Shown in pieces: positions 17,358 to 27,087 of a stretch of 64,000 nucleotides of DNA. The stretch spans positions 102,553 through 166,552 of the forward strand of contig NZ_JBKKHQ010000019.1 of assembly GCF_046614695.1 (NCBI RefSeq), read 5' to 3'. The stretch's first letter is position 1, and each line of letters starts with the position of its first letter. Position numbers and translations under genes: made by a program. The stretch comes from Pokkaliibacter sp046614695 (lineage in GTDB: Bacteria > Pseudomonadota > Gammaproteobacteria > Pseudomonadales > Balneatricaceae). The notes beneath the pieces are model-generated. The model was not told the origin of the DNA and did no database searches. It saw only the letters and a list, made by a program, of their open reading frames with translations.

Positions 17358-18787
17358 GGCGCTCCCTCCTCAGCAGGGTGGGTTGTCACCGCCATGGCGG
17401 GAAAATCGAGGCTGATCAGTAAACCGCCTTCACGGCTTTCTGCAAGGGTCAGTTCGGCATGATGGGCTTCGGCAGCCGCCTGAACGATGGCTAATCCAAG
17501 GCCCGAACCGGACTGATCCCTGGAGAGGCGAACGAAACGCTCCATCACTTGTGAGCGCTGGCTGGCCGGAATACCGGGGCCACTGTCTTCAACCTGAACA
17601 CGATAGCCTGACTGTCCTTCAGTCAGGCGATGGCTGAGCACTGACAGGGTGATGTGATTATCTTCCGGGCCATACTTGATGGCGTTATCCAGCAGATTAC
17701 GCAGGGCTTCCGTCAGGCTGATCACATCGCCTTCAATCAGGGCTTCCTCCAGCGTGCTTTCAAAGCCAAAGTCGAGATCGCGATGGGCATGATCACGTAC
17801 GGTTTCGGTCAGAAGCTGGCGGGACAGACGCACCAGATCGACCTTGTCCGGCAGTTGTGTATCGCTGCGGTGAATGACCAGCGCATGGGCCAGCAGCTGG
17901 TTGGTCAGGCGAATAATGCGCTTACTCAATGCCGTGGCTTTTTGCAGACGGTTACGCTGTTCGGCATCTTCGCTTTCCAGCTCCGCTAGATCCAGCTGAA
18001 CCTGCAGGGTGCTCATGGGAGTGCGGATCTGGTGGGCGGCATCGGCAATAAAGCTTTGCAGTAAATTCAGATTGCCCTGCAGCCGGGTCATGAAGGTATT
18101 GAGGGAGCCGACCAGCGGTGAAATTTCCTTCGGTGCTGGCAGCTCAAGGGGAGTGAGCTGAGTGGGTGAGCGGTTGCCCAAATCGCGGCTGATGAGTCGC
18201 AGCGGGTTTAACGCGCGGGTAATACCAAACCAGACAAAAAGCAGGCCGATGCCCATTACCAGCAGGAGTAATCCCAGCGCGTTGAACACCAATTCACGGG
18301 CGAGGGCAGAGCGGGCTAAACGCGTTTGACCAATCTGCACCGTGACCCAGCCTTCGGTGCCTTGCTCCGTCAATAAGCGGCTGAGTAAGGCAAAACGCAC
18401 GGTTTCACCACTGTATTCGGCATTGAAGAAATAAGGTGTGGGCCCCGGCTGCCAGTCCTTGGGGAGGGGCAGGTCCGGATAGCCTGTCAGCGGGTAACCA
18501 TCCGGGCCGATGACCTGATAAAACACCCGATCATCGGGGGCGAGAGACAGCATGGTCATGGCCGAGTGGGGGATATCAACCTCAACCCCACGCGTCGTCA
18601 CGAAAATACGCTCAAGAATCGACAGGCTGGCGCCGTTGAGCAGGCGGTCAAAAGAGTAGTCTGCAGCGCGTTCGGCGTAACGCCAGATGCCCACGCCCAA
18701 TAGCAGCAGGGCGACCACAAAGATCACCGCCATGCGCGTCAGCAGCCGGCGCTTGAGGGAATAACTGGGCTTGATTCCTGACTTCAT
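17354..18787 (-). CDS. tctE: Sensor histidine kinase, TctE family
   Basis: A 477-residue membrane kinase. The N-terminal TM (~16-35), a periplasmic domain of TctE type (to ~165) and the second TM (~170-192) are followed by HAMP, HisKA with the phospho-accepting His in ADAAHQIRTP, and HATPase_c motifs NLLDNAIKYGPE, VEDSGPGIP and GSGLGLAIV. It lies downstream of tctD with a 99 bp gap and overlaps the binding-protein gene. It likely senses a carboxylate outside the inner membrane and phosphorylates TctD. The adjacent divergent tctCBA supports this assignment. Confidence 0.92.
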   Translation of the reverse strand: MKSGIKPSYSLKRRLLTRMAVIFVVALLLLGVGIWRYAERAADYSFDRLLNGASLSILERIFVTTRGVEVDIPHSAMTMLSLAPDDRVFYQVIGPDGYPLTGYPDLPLPKDWQPGPTPYFFNAEYSGETVRFALLSRLLTEQGTEGWVTVQIGQTRLARSALARELVFNALGLLLLVMGIGLLFVWFGITRALNPLRLISRDLGNRSPTQLTPLELPAPKEISPLVGSLNTFMTRLQGNLNLLQSFIADAAHQIRTPMSTLQVQLDLAELESEDAEQRNRLQKATALSKRIIRLTNQLLAHALVIHRSDTQLPDKVDLVRLSRQLLTETVRDHAHRDLDFGFESTLEEALIEGDVISLTEALRNLLDNAIKYGPEDNHITLSVLSHRLTEGQSGYRVQVEDSGPGIPASQRSQVMERFVRLSRDQSGSGLGLAIVQAAAEAHHAELTLAESREGGLLISLDFPAMAVTTHPAEEGAP

Positions 18788-18886
18788 CCCGCGTCCTGTC
18801 AGCCAAGGATTGCCAGCACGTTACCCCGAACCGGCGCAAAGCTCCACACGCCATAGGGTGTAGACACCGGGGAGTTCGCAGAGCGG

Positions 18887-19555
18887 TTAGTCATCGACGT
18901 GGGCCAGATAGCCCATACCGCGGATGGTTTTGATTACCAGCGATGAGTCACTCAGCTTCTTGCGAAGGCGCGTTAAGGTCTGCTCGATGGCATTGGGGGT
19001 GTGGGCTTCATTAAAGGTGTAGAGCTTGTCTGCCAGATCTTCCTTGGTCATGACGTGATCAAGATTCAGCAGGAACACTTCGAGGAGCTGAACTTCTCTG
19101 GCTCGCAGGTCGACAGGTTCATCGTTGACGGCAACCTGACGAGACGCAGGGTCAAACACCAGATTGCCGCAGCGAACTTCATTGCTGGCACTGCCGCGCT
19201 CGCGCCGGATCAGCGCCCGTGAGCGTGCGGCAAGTTCGCGAAAATCGAAGGGTTTGACGAGGTAGTCATCGGCCCCAAGGTCGAGTGCGCTGACCCGGTC
19301 ATCAATCTCAGCGCGGGCTGTCAGTACCAGTACAGGAACGCTTTTGCCCTGACGGCGCAGGCTTTTCAGAAACTGATAGCCGTCCTTGCCGGGGAGGTTA
19401 ATGTCGAGAATCAGCAACTCGAAGGCCTGATAGGCCAGAATGCGCTCGGCTTCCTCGGCTGAACCAACCCAGTCCAGTGGATGACCCAGATGTTTGAAAT
19501 AATCGGCGACGGCCTCAGCCAGCTCTTCGTTGTCTTCGATTAAAAGGATTCGCAT
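18887..19555 (-). CDS. tctD: Response regulator, TctD family (OmpR/PhoB type)
   Basis: A 222-residue regulator. The receiver domain (residues 1-115) has the acidic pair in IEDNEE, the phospho-Asp in LILDINLPGKDG, T in LTARA and K in YLVKPFDF. The C-terminal winged helix (about 130-220) ends with the usual LRKKLSDSSLVIKTIRGMGY. It is the first gene of tctD-tctE-binding protein and is divergent from tctCBA, which it presumably activates via TGTCA repeats in the shared region. Confidence 0.94.
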   Translation of the reverse strand: MRILLIEDNEELAEAVADYFKHLGHPLDWVGSAEEAERILAYQAFELLILDINLPGKDGYQFLKSLRRQGKSVPVLVLTARAEIDDRVSALDLGADDYLVKPFDFRELAARSRALIRRERGSASNEVRCGNLVFDPASRQVAVNDEPVDLRAREVQLLEVFLLNLDHVMTKEDLADKLYTFNEAHTPNAIEQTLTRLRKKLSDSSLVIKTIRGMGYLAHVDD

Positions 19556-19928
19556 AGAGGCTCACTACTACTTTCAGGCCCGACAGTTTTACCACAGCGA
19601 CTGCTGGTGCGGCAGTTTACGAATGTTCACGCAGGCTGAGAATATGGCGATTTATAGGAATGACTGGCGCATTTTGTAGCCTTTGCCTATAACGGATAGG
19701 GAGTATGCGCCAAGGCGCCTGTATCCGGTATGGAGCGCTTAGACTTTAGCCTAATGTCACAGGTGTTACCAGCTTGTGTCAGGTTGGTGTCAGCAAGCAA
19801 GAGTAAGGTCACACTGACTCGTGATCTACATGCCGGATCAACGACAAAGCATACCAGCTACACCGGGCATGCTTTCCGAAAACCATATTGATTAAAACAA
19901 TGAACCGATATTGGTGGAGAAAACAACA
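19556..19928. promoter_or_regulatory. Divergent tctD/tctC control region with repeated TGTCA
   Basis: A 373 bp region shared by tctD and tctC. TGTCA occurs at 19755, 19777 and 19788; the two right copies are within GTGTCAG at 19776-19782 and 19787-19793. Spacings of 22 and 11 bp place them on one face of the helix, as for OmpR-family direct-repeat sites. No gene is credible in it. GGAG 9 bases before the tctC ATG fixes that start. Confidence 0.55.
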
Positions 19929-20912
19929 ATGAAACGCCTCTTCGCATTGCCTGTATTGGCCCTGGCATCCGCTCTGATGACAGCTCCTGCTTTCGCTGCT
20001 GATGCCCGTAAAGCGCCAGAATGTATCGCGCCTGCCAACCCCGGTGGTGGCTGGGACTTCACTTGCCGTAGCGTCGGCAAACTGCTCTCCAACCTGAGCT
20101 ATGTTGATGGCAACGTTCAGACCGTGAACATGCCTGGTGCCGGTGGTGGTGTTGCTTATGCTCACATCATCTCCAAGCGCAAAGACGACAACAACGTTGT
20201 TGTTGCCGCCAGTACTGCGACTACCACTCGTCTGGCACAGGGCCAGTTCCCTGGCATGAATGCTGACCAGGTGCAGTGGGTAGGTACGTTGGGTGCTGAC
20301 TACGGTGTTATCGCCGTTTCCAAGAATTCTCCATACCACAGCCTGAAAGAGCTGCTGGATGCCCTGAAAGAAGACCCCAGTGCAGTCAAGTTTGCTGGCG
20401 GTAGCGCCAACGGCGGCTGGGACCATCTGAAGGTGCTGATCGCGGCGAAAGCTGACGGTGTCAAAGAACTGACCAAGGTGAAATATCTGGCGTTCGCCGG
20501 TGGTGGTGAAGCCATTACTCAGGTGATCGGTGGCCACGTTGGCGCCTTTACCGGTGACGTATCTGAGGTGCTGGGCTTTATCCAGTCCGGTGACCTGCGT
20601 GTTCTGGGTGTGCTGTCTGATGACCGCCTGCCTGCACCTTATGATCAGATTCCTACCGCGAAAGAGCAGGGTATCGATGCTGTAGCGCCTAACTGGCGTG
20701 GTTTCTACATCCCCGGTGGTGCTTCCAAAGAGACGTACACCTGGTGGACCAACTCCATCGACAAGCTGTATGACTCCGCTGAATGGCAGGATGTCATGAA
20801 AGAAAACGGCCTGCTGCCTTTCCACAAGTCTGGTGCTGACTTCGATGCCTTCGTTAAGAAGCAGATCGCTGACATCCAGAGCATTTCCAAAGAAGTTGGC
20901 CTGATCAAGTAA
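19929..20912 (+). CDS. tctC: Tripartite tricarboxylate transporter, periplasmic binding protein TctC
   Basis: A 327-residue extracytoplasmic solute receptor (Bug family). The ATG at 19929 is preferred because GGAG lies upstream and a typical signal peptide follows (MKRLFALPVLALASALMTAPAFA-AD). Bug/TctC motifs are APANPGGGWDFTCR and NMPGAGGGVAYAHI near the N-terminus and GGSANGGWDHL. It captures a di- or tricarboxylate for TctAB. A stable hairpin right after the stop, before tctB, should leave more tctC than tctBA transcript. Confidence 0.95.
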   Translation: MKRLFALPVLALASALMTAPAFAADARKAPECIAPANPGGGWDFTCRSVGKLLSNLSYVDGNVQTVNMPGAGGGVAYAHIISKRKDDNNVVVAASTATTTRLAQGQFPGMNADQVQWVGTLGADYGVIAVSKNSPYHSLKELLDALKEDPSAVKFAGGSANGGWDHLKVLIAAKADGVKELTKVKYLAFAGGGEAITQVIGGHVGAFTGDVSEVLGFIQSGDLRVLGVLSDDRLPAPYDQIPTAKEQGIDAVAPNWRGFYIPGGASKETYTWWTNSIDKLYDSAEWQDVMKENGLLPFHKSGADFDAFVKKQIADIQSISKEVGLIK

Positions 20913-20926
20913 GCCGACTAAAGCCA

Positions 20927-20955
20927 GAGAAAGAGGGCGTTCGCTCTCTTTCTTT
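20927..20955 (+). terminator. Intra-operon hairpin between tctC and tctB (attenuator or mRNA stabiliser)
   Basis: Stem GAAAGAGGGCG (20929-20939) pairs along its full length with CGCTCTCTTTC (20942-20952), with one G-T pair and a TT turn, followed by a short TTT. Partial termination or 3'-end protection would favour the binding protein over the membrane subunits. Confidence 0.7.
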
Positions 20956-21076
20956 GCATCTGGCCAGTTTATCTCCCTGCACAGGATTGACTCCGGCATT
21001 ACCGATGACTGGCCAACCCCCTGCATCCTGTTGATGCATCGATAAGCAAAACCCTGAGTGTTGTTGGAGGTAGCGC

Positions 21077-21517
21077 ATGCTACTTAATGATCGGATCTTT
21101 GGACTGGTAATGCTGGTCCTGGCGATTGCCTACGGCTATGGCGCCACGCTACTGCCTGAGCCATTTGGTGGCAACGAAGTGGTAGGTCCCAAAGACTTTC
21201 CTCTGCTGCTGGCATGGCTGACAGGTATCTGTTCCCTGTACCTGATGTTCAAACCTTCTGAAACCCAACCCTGGCCCAGCGCTCGGGTCTTTGCTGAATT
21301 GATTATTGTGCTGATGGTGCTGTTTGCATTCGCCTGGGCACTGGAAACACTGGGCTTCATTATTGCCAGTCTGGTTTGTGTGGGCTTGCTGTGCTGGCGC
21401 ATGGGGGCAACGCCTCTGTCTGCTGCATTGACCGGCCTTGGCAGTGGCGTGGGGATTTTCGTGATCTTCAACTATCTGCTGGAACTTCCACTTCCACTGG
21501 GCATTCTGGGAGGCTGA
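21077..21517 (+). CDS. tctB: Tripartite tricarboxylate transporter, small membrane subunit TctB
   Basis: A 146-residue inner-membrane protein with four hydrophobic segments and the TctB-like N-terminal pattern (RIFGLVMLVLAIAYGYGATLL). GGAGG lies 8 bases before the ATG. It is 4 bp upstream of tctA, in the usual tctC-B-A order. Confidence 0.93.
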   Translation: MLLNDRIFGLVMLVLAIAYGYGATLLPEPFGGNEVVGPKDFPLLLAWLTGICSLYLMFKPSETQPWPSARVFAELIIVLMVLFAFAWALETLGFIIASLVCVGLLCWRMGATPLSAALTGLGSGVGIFVIFNYLLELPLPLGILGG

Positions 21518-21521
21518 AGCG

Positions 21522-23042
21522 ATGGAAACGATTAACCTGTTATTACAGGGTTTCGGTGTTGCTTTAACGCCTGAAAACCTGATGTTTGCTGTCGTAGGTT
21601 CTATCCTCGGCACTCTGATCGGCGCACTGCCGGGCCTTGGTCCCGCCAATGGTGTGGCGATCCTGATTCCTCTGGCGTTCAGCCTGGGTCTTTCTCCTGA
21701 GTCATCACTGATTCTGCTGACCTCGGTGTATGCCGGTGCCATGTACGGTGGCCGTATTTCCAGCATCATGCTGAATATTCCGGGTGATGAGCCGGCACTG
21801 ATGACAACGCTGGATGGTTATCCGATGGCGCGTCAGGGTAAGGCCGCAGAAGCGTTGGCTATTTCCGCTATTGCTTCCTTTATCGGTAGCCTGATCGCCA
21901 CTATCGGCCTGATGATGCTGGCACCAGTGCTGGCGCGCTTTGCGCTGCACTTTGGCCCTGCGGAATACTTCGCGCTGTTCTGTCTGGCATTCGCCACTCT
22001 GGGTGGTGTTACCGGCAAGAATCCGATGAAAACTCTGATGGCGGCCTGCATCGGCCTGATGATTTCCACCATCGGTATTGATGGCAACACCGGTACTCCA
22101 CGTTACACCTTCAATATGCTGGAGCTGTATGAAGGTATCGACTTCATCATTGTGCTGGTAGGTATGTTTGCTATCAGTGAGCTGCTGTTCTTTATCGAGC
22201 TGCATGCTGGCGAAGGCCACAAAATGGTGCTGCTGAACAAGCTGAAACTGACCTTCAAAGACTTCCTGCACGTGCTGCCCACTGCGCTTCGCGGCTCGGT
22301 TGTTGGCTTCGTTGCCGGTGTTCTGCCAGGTGCAGGTGCATCTCTGGGTAGCTTTATCTGCTACACCCTGGAAAAACGCATTCTTGGTAACAAGGCTCGC
22401 TTTGGCGAGGGCGATCCACGCGGTGTGGCGGCTCCCGAAGCAGGTAACAACGCTGCCGCTAACGGTGCGCTGGTGCCGATGCTGACGCTGGGTGTGCCAG
22501 GAAGTGGTACCACGGCGGTACTGCTGGCGATGCTGATTTCCCTGAATATCACTCCCGGACCCATGCTGTTCCAGCAGCACGCGGATCTGGTGTGGGGTGT
22601 TATTGCTGCTCTGTTCGTGGGTAACGTGATTCTGCTGCTGCTGAACATCCCGCTGGTGGGTGTGTTCGTTAAGCTGCTGAGCATTCGCCCCATGTACCTG
22701 ATGCCAGTGGTAACGCTGGTGGCTTCTGTCGGTATTTACAGTCTGAGCCACAACGCGATGGACCTCTATATGATGGTCGGTTTCGGTATTCTGGGTTATA
22801 TCCTGCGCAAGATCGAAATCCCGCTGGTGCCTGTGATTCTGGGTCTGCTGTTAGGGCCGGAAATGGAGTCCAGCATGCGTCATGCGCTAACGCTGTCCGA
22901 TGGCGACTGGGGCATTTTCCTGGGTAGCGGCCTGAGCATCGGCCTCTGGACGATCTCAATCCTGGGTCTGGTGCTGCCCACCATCATTGGCCCGCTGCTG
23001 CGCGGCAAAATGAACAAGGCACGTGAAACCACTGCCGAGTAA
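21522..23042 (+). CDS. tctA: Tripartite tricarboxylate transporter, large membrane subunit TctA
   Basis: A 506-residue permease with about 12 membrane segments. TctA signatures are GTLIGALPGLGPANGVAILIPL near residue 30, YAGAMYGGRISSIMLNIPGDEPALMT, and PGAGASLGSFICY and LGVPGSGTTAVLL in the second half. It imports carboxylates in a cation-gradient-dependent way with TctB and TctC. It is closed by the terminator at 23184. Confidence 0.96.
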   Translation: METINLLLQGFGVALTPENLMFAVVGSILGTLIGALPGLGPANGVAILIPLAFSLGLSPESSLILLTSVYAGAMYGGRISSIMLNIPGDEPALMTTLDGYPMARQGKAAEALAISAIASFIGSLIATIGLMMLAPVLARFALHFGPAEYFALFCLAFATLGGVTGKNPMKTLMAACIGLMISTIGIDGNTGTPRYTFNMLELYEGIDFIIVLVGMFAISELLFFIELHAGEGHKMVLLNKLKLTFKDFLHVLPTALRGSVVGFVAGVLPGAGASLGSFICYTLEKRILGNKARFGEGDPRGVAAPEAGNNAAANGALVPMLTLGVPGSGTTAVLLAMLISLNITPGPMLFQQHADLVWGVIAALFVGNVILLLLNIPLVGVFVKLLSIRPMYLMPVVTLVASVGIYSLSHNAMDLYMMVGFGILGYILRKIEIPLVPVILGLLLGPEMESSMRHALTLSDGDWGIFLGSGLSIGLWTISILGLVLPTIIGPLLRGKMNKARETTAE

Positions 23043-23183
23043 CACTAGAATAGTTGGGGTGGCTCACCATCAGACGGGCCACTCCAATAACAGCGCTGGC
23101 TAGGCCGCGCAAAAAACGCACAAGGCATTCGCCCTGGACGGATAACAGTCAGACTTGAACAAGGAGTCTCAGAACTCCACATG

Positions 23184-23208
23184 CCGCAGCGAGTCTGCGG
23201 TTTTTTTT
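23184..23208 (+). terminator. Rho-independent terminator after tctA
   Basis: CCGCAG (23184-23189) / CTGCGG (23195-23200) stem with a CGAGT loop and eight T residues. Confidence 0.88.
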
Positions 23209-23262
23209 GCCCATCAAAAAGCCTGATCCCCAGGCTATCCCACGTTTTCAAGCGTTCAGGTA

Positions 23263-23289
23263 ATAAAAAAGCAGGCCGAAGCCTGCTTT
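23263..23289 (-). terminator. Terminator of tpx
   Basis: Stem AAAGCAGGC / GCCTGCTTT with a CGAA turn. Read on the minus strand it is followed by a T run. It lies 60 bp after the tpx stop. Confidence 0.88.
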
Positions 23290-23348
23290 AGTCGTTACAG
23301 CTCTCACGATGTGAATGTTATCGGTGAGGGCTGAGATCGTCAGATTGA

Positions 23349-23843
23349 TTACAGTGCTTTTAGCGCCGCGTCGTAATCTGGCTCATCAGCAATTTCGCTG
23401 ACCAGCTGGGTGTAGCTGACTTTGCCTTCAGTATCGATAACCACCACGCTGCGCGCACACAGGGCAGCGATGGGGCCGGAAGTCATTTCAATACCGTAGT
23501 CTTTAGCAAAGGCGCTGCGGAATGCAGAGGCAGGGATAACGTTTTCCAGGCCTTCAGCACCACAAAAACGGGCCAGAGCAAAAGGCAGATCCTTGGAAAT
23601 GCAGATCACCACGGTGTTATCCAGGCTACTGGCTTTCTGGTTGAACATGCGTACGGACTGAGCACAGGTGCCAGTGTCCACGCTTGGGAAAATGTTCAGT
23701 ACAACGCGCTTGCCTTTCAGGCTTTCCAGCGTCAGCTCGGAGAGGTCTGTTTTGACCGCAGTAAACGCGGGCGCCTGGCTGCCAACGGCAGGCAGTTCAC
23801 CGATGGTCTGAACGGGATTACCTTGTAGCGTGACGGTTGCCAT
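23349..23843 (-). CDS. tpx: Thiol peroxidase Tpx
   Basis: Atypical 2-Cys peroxiredoxin that reduces hydroperoxides with thioredoxin. The start is taken at 23843 (GGAG 8 bases upstream), giving 164 residues, close to the family's usual 168. The peroxidatic C60 lies in [15 protein letters not shown] and the resolving C94 in [10 protein letters not shown], and their spacing equals that of E. coli Tpx. It is a monocistronic unit. Confidence 0.95.
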   Translation of the reverse strand: MATVTLQGNPVQTIGELPAVGSQAPAFTAVKTDLSELTLESLKGKRVVLNIFPSVDTGTCAQSVRMFNQKASSLDNTVVICISKDLPFALARFCGAEGLENVIPASAFRSAFAKDYGIEMTSGPIAALCARSVVVIDTEGKVSYTQLVSEIADEPDYDAALKAL

Positions 23844-24015
23844 AGTGAGACTCCATGTAGTGTGTACGTTGTATTCCTGAAAACGGCGTCCGGTCACTTG
23901 CCGGTCTTGCCGTGCCCGTTTGATCTTGCGGCCTGTCCGCGTAAATCACAAGCGCCGTCATGCCTTGAGGAAAGAAAATGAATGGAATTTCAACGACTTG
24001 GATAAAATATCAAAG

Positions 24016-24043
24016 ATAAAAAAGGCAGCCGAAGCTGCCTTTT
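24016..24043 (-). terminator. Terminator of the fld-cysD-cysN operon
   Basis: AAAAGGCAGC (24020-24029) / GCTGCCTTTT (24034-24043) with loop CGAA. The minus-strand reading ends in TTTTTTAT, 20 bp after the cysN stop. Confidence 0.9.
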
Positions 24044-24062
24044 CTGATACGCAAACTGAAGC

Positions 24063-25496
24063 TTAGCGCAGCTTGCTGATATCGCGGGCATCCCAGTGCG
24101 GGAAGTATTTGCGAACCAGAGCGTTCATTTCCAGTTCAAAGGCTTGCAGGCGTTCAAGCTCGGAAAGACCGGCCAGTTCGTTGCCTGAGTCGTCATCCAG
24201 CGCGCTGATCATGCCTGCGCCCAAAGTGGCGTTAGAAATACGGTCGATCAGTACGAATGCGCCAGCATTACCTTTATTACCGTAGACATCCAGTGCCAGT
24301 GGCTCATCGGTGATAAGGCGCACGCGACCGATTTCATTGAGTGCCAGGTTATTGGTTGCCGACACTTCCAGCGTATTAACGTCGGTTTTATCCAGCAGCG
24401 CATCCACCTTGGCGGCGACCAGTTTCGGACCCACCTTGATCCAGTAGCGCTTGCCTGCTTCCAGATCGTTCTCGTTCATCCACACAACGTTGGCTTCAAA
24501 GCTGTCAGTCACCTTGGGCAGGTTGTCGGATTTGACGAGGGTATCGCCACGGGAAATATCGATCTCGTCTTCCAGTACCAGAGTAATGGCCTGAGGTGGA
24601 TAGGCTTCATCCAGCTCGCCGTCGGCTGTCACAATGGCTTTGACCTTGCTGCTTTTGCCGGAAGGCAGGGCAGTGATGCTATCGCCTTTACGAATCACAC
24701 CGGAGGCAACAGTACCGCAGAAGCCACGGAAGTCGAGGTTCGGGCGGTTAACGTACTGAACCGGGAAGCGGAAATCCTCGTAGTTGATGTCTTTGGCAAC
24801 TTCAACGCTTTCAAGCAAAGGCATCAGTGGCTCGCCCTGATACCAGGGCATGTGCGCGGAAGGGTTAACCACGTTGTCGCCGTTCAGGGCTGACATGGGC
24901 ACAAAGCGGATGTCCGGAATATCCAGCGCTTTGGCAAACTCCAGATATTCATCACGAATACGGTTGAACACTGCTTCGTCGTAATTCGCCAAATCCATCT
25001 TGTTGATGGCCACCACCACGTGCTTGATACCAAGCAGGTTGACGATAAAACTGTGGCGGCGAGTCTGGGTCAGCACGCCACGACGCGCATCAATCAGGAT
25101 AATGGCCAGATTCGCGGTAGAGGCACCGGTCGCCATGTTACGGGTGTACTGCTCGTGTCCCGGAGTATCGGCAATGATGAACTTGCGCTTGTCCGTGGAG
25201 AAATAGCGGTAGGCCACATCAATGGTGATGCCTTGCTCGCGTTCAGACTGCAGGCCATCAACCAGTAGCGCCAGATCCAGCGCTTCACCGGCATTACCGA
25301 CACGCTCGTTGTCCTTGTGCAGGGCGGCGAGGTGGTCTTCAAAAATCAGTTTGGTGTCATAAAGCAGGCGGCCAATCAGGGTGGATTTGCCATCATCAAC
25401 GCTGCCGCAGGTGATAAAGCGCAGCAGGTCTTTGTTTTCGTGCTGTTTCAGGTAACCGAGAATATCCGACTCGATCAGTTCAGAGGCGTGAGACAT
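24063..25496 (-). CDS. cysN: Sulfate adenylyltransferase subunit 1 (GTPase), CysN
   Basis: EF-Tu-like GTPase subunit that drives APS formation from ATP and sulfate with CysD. The start at 25496 is chosen for GGAGAG upstream, giving 477 residues. G motifs are GSVDDGKST (31-39), [12 protein letters not shown] and NKMD. There is no fused APS kinase (CysC) domain at the C-terminus, which fits the APS-type reductase encoded at 30257. It is third in the fld-cysD-cysN unit, 115 bp after cysD. Confidence 0.96.
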   Translation of the reverse strand: MSHASELIESDILGYLKQHENKDLLRFITCGSVDDGKSTLIGRLLYDTKLIFEDHLAALHKDNERVGNAGEALDLALLVDGLQSEREQGITIDVAYRYFSTDKRKFIIADTPGHEQYTRNMATGASTANLAIILIDARRGVLTQTRRHSFIVNLLGIKHVVVAINKMDLANYDEAVFNRIRDEYLEFAKALDIPDIRFVPMSALNGDNVVNPSAHMPWYQGEPLMPLLESVEVAKDINYEDFRFPVQYVNRPNLDFRGFCGTVASGVIRKGDSITALPSGKSSKVKAIVTADGELDEAYPPQAITLVLEDEIDISRGDTLVKSDNLPKVTDSFEANVVWMNENDLEAGKRYWIKVGPKLVAAKVDALLDKTDVNTLEVSATNNLALNEIGRVRLITDEPLALDVYGNKGNAGAFVLIDRISNATLGAGMISALDDDSGNELAGLSELERLQAFELEMNALVRKYFPHWDARDISKLR

Positions 25497-25611
25497 GGTT
25501 CTCTCCGGGCCGTGACCGGGAAGGCTTACCTCCCCGGGAATCATTCATTGGGCAATCAACAGGTGACGGGCGTGGCGCCTTGGCGTCGCTGACGTATCCA
25601 GGATTAATAAT

Positions 25612-26544
25612 CTAGAAGTAGCCTTCGCGCTTTTTCTGCTCCATGGAGCCCGCCTGATCGTGGTCAATCACACGACCCTGGCGCTCTGAGGTTTTGGTCA
25701 GCAGCATTTCCTGAATGATTTCAGGCAGAGTTGCCGCTTCAGATTCCACGGCACCCGTCAGCGGATAACAACCCAGAGTACGGAAGCGTACCGATTTCAT
25801 TTCCGGCACTTCACCGGGCTCAAGGGGCATACGCTCATCATCCACCATGATCAGCGTGCCATTGCGCTCAACGACCGGGCGTTTTGCAGAGTAGTAAAGC
25901 GGTACGATCGGGATATTTTCCAGGAAGATGTACTGCCAGATATCCAGTTCAGTCCAGTTCGACAGAGGAAACACGCGGATAGACTCGCCACGATCCACCT
26001 TGCCGTTATAGATATTCCATAACTCAGGACGCTGGTTTTTAGGATCCCAGCGGTGCTTCTTGTCGCGGAAGGAATAGACACGCTCTTTAGCGCGGGACTT
26101 TTCCTCATCACGACGAGCGCCACCGAAGGCTGCATCAAAGCCGTACTTGTCCAGCGCCTGCTTCAATGATTCGGTTTTCATCACATCGGTATGGACTTTG
26201 GAGCCGTGAGTGAAAGGGCCAATACCCTGTTTCACGCCTTCCTCATTGATATGAACAATGAGATCCATACCGAGTTTCTCTGCCATCTGATCACGGAAGG
26301 TGATCATCTCGCGAAACTTCCAGGTGGTGTCCACGTGCATCAGCGGGAACGGTGGTTTGCCAGGGTAAAAGGCCTTGCAGGCCAGATGCAGCATGACCGC
26401 TGAATCCTTACCGATGGAATACAGCATTACCGGGTTTTCAAACTCAGCCGCAACTTCACGGATGATATGAATGGACTCGGCTTCCAGCTGCTTAAGATGC
26501 GTCAGCTGACGTGCAGACAGTGTTGGTTTGGTCGCTTCGGACAT
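25612..26544 (-). CDS. cysD: Sulfate adenylyltransferase subunit 2, CysD
   Basis: ATP-pyrophosphatase-fold subunit of 310 residues. It carries the PP-loop [12 protein letters not shown] near residue 43, [28 protein letters not shown], and the C-terminal [14 protein letters not shown] typical of CysD. It forms APS with CysN. It starts 27 bp after the flavodoxin stop, with GAGG upstream, indicating one transcript from the flavodoxin promoter. Confidence 0.97.
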   Translation of the reverse strand: MSEATKPTLSARQLTHLKQLEAESIHIIREVAAEFENPVMLYSIGKDSAVMLHLACKAFYPGKPPFPLMHVDTTWKFREMITFRDQMAEKLGMDLIVHINEEGVKQGIGPFTHGSKVHTDVMKTESLKQALDKYGFDAAFGGARRDEEKSRAKERVYSFRDKKHRWDPKNQRPELWNIYNGKVDRGESIRVFPLSNWTELDIWQYIFLENIPIVPLYYSAKRPVVERNGTLIMVDDERMPLEPGEVPEMKSVRFRTLGCYPLTGAVESEAATLPEIIQEMLLTKTSERQGRVIDHDQAGSMEQKKREGYF

Positions 26545-26571
26545 GTCACCCTCGTTAGGCCTGTAACCGGC

Positions 26572-27087
26572 TCAGGCCAGATTGGCTTCTTCTTTAATCT
26601 GTTTAACCCAGCGCTCGACCCGATCATCGGTCTGGTCGCGCTGCCAGTCTTCATCAATTGCCAGACCCACAAACTGCTTGCCATCGGCAGTGGCAGCCTT
26701 GGAGGCCTCATATTCGTACCCTTCGGTGGACCAGTAGCCGACAGCCTTGGCACCCTTGGCCACGACTTTGTCATGCAGCATGCCCATGGCGTCCAGGAAC
26801 CACTCGGGATAACCGAACTGATCACCCAGTCCGAAGAAAGCCACTTGTTTGCCGCTGAAGTCGACATCATCCACGTCGTCCCAGACTTCCAGCCAGGCTT
26901 CCTGAATCTCGCCGTAATCCCAGGTGGGAATGCCGAAAATCACGAAATCATAGGCTTCAGCCACCGCGACAGGGGTTTCATCGACGCTGTAGACATCAAC
27001 ATCGGCACCTGCGAGCAGGCTGACGATCTTTTTGCCGACCTCTTCGGTGTTGCCTGTGGTTGAGCCGTAAAACAGGGCGATAGACAT
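26572..27087 (-). CDS. fld: Long-chain flavodoxin
   Basis: FMN electron carrier of 171 residues. The phosphate loop GSTTGNTEE sits at residues 8-16, and FGIPTWDYGE and FGLGDQFGYPEWFLDAMG give the two FMN-stacking loops, the latter with the long-chain insertion. It heads the cysDN operon and is divergent from cysI. Because no cysJ flavoprotein is present in the window, it is a good candidate electron donor for sulfite reductase; this is inference. A Fur-box-like repeat about 157 bp upstream suggests iron-responsive expression, common for flavodoxins. Confidence 0.95.
   Translation of the reverse strand: MSIALFYGSTTGNTEEVGKKIVSLLAGADVDVYSVDETPVAVAEAYDFVIFGIPTWDYGEIQEAWLEVWDDVDDVDFSGKQVAFFGLGDQFGYPEWFLDAMGMLHDKVVAKGAKAVGYWSTEGYEYEASKAATADGKQFVGLAIDEDWQRDQTDDRVERWVKQIKEEANLA

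Noticed and set aside
19809..21026. Minus-strand open frame of 405 codons across tctC
   Set aside because: Antisense to a clear TctC binding protein; composition is that of a shadow frame.
21705..22751. Minus-strand open frame of 348 codons across tctA
   Set aside because: Antisense to TctA; rich in His and Gln with no domain, and no start signal.
23045..23251. Minus-strand 68-codon frame downstream of tctA
   Set aside because: It runs through the tctA terminator hairpin and T tract, has no ribosome site and no recognisable sequence.
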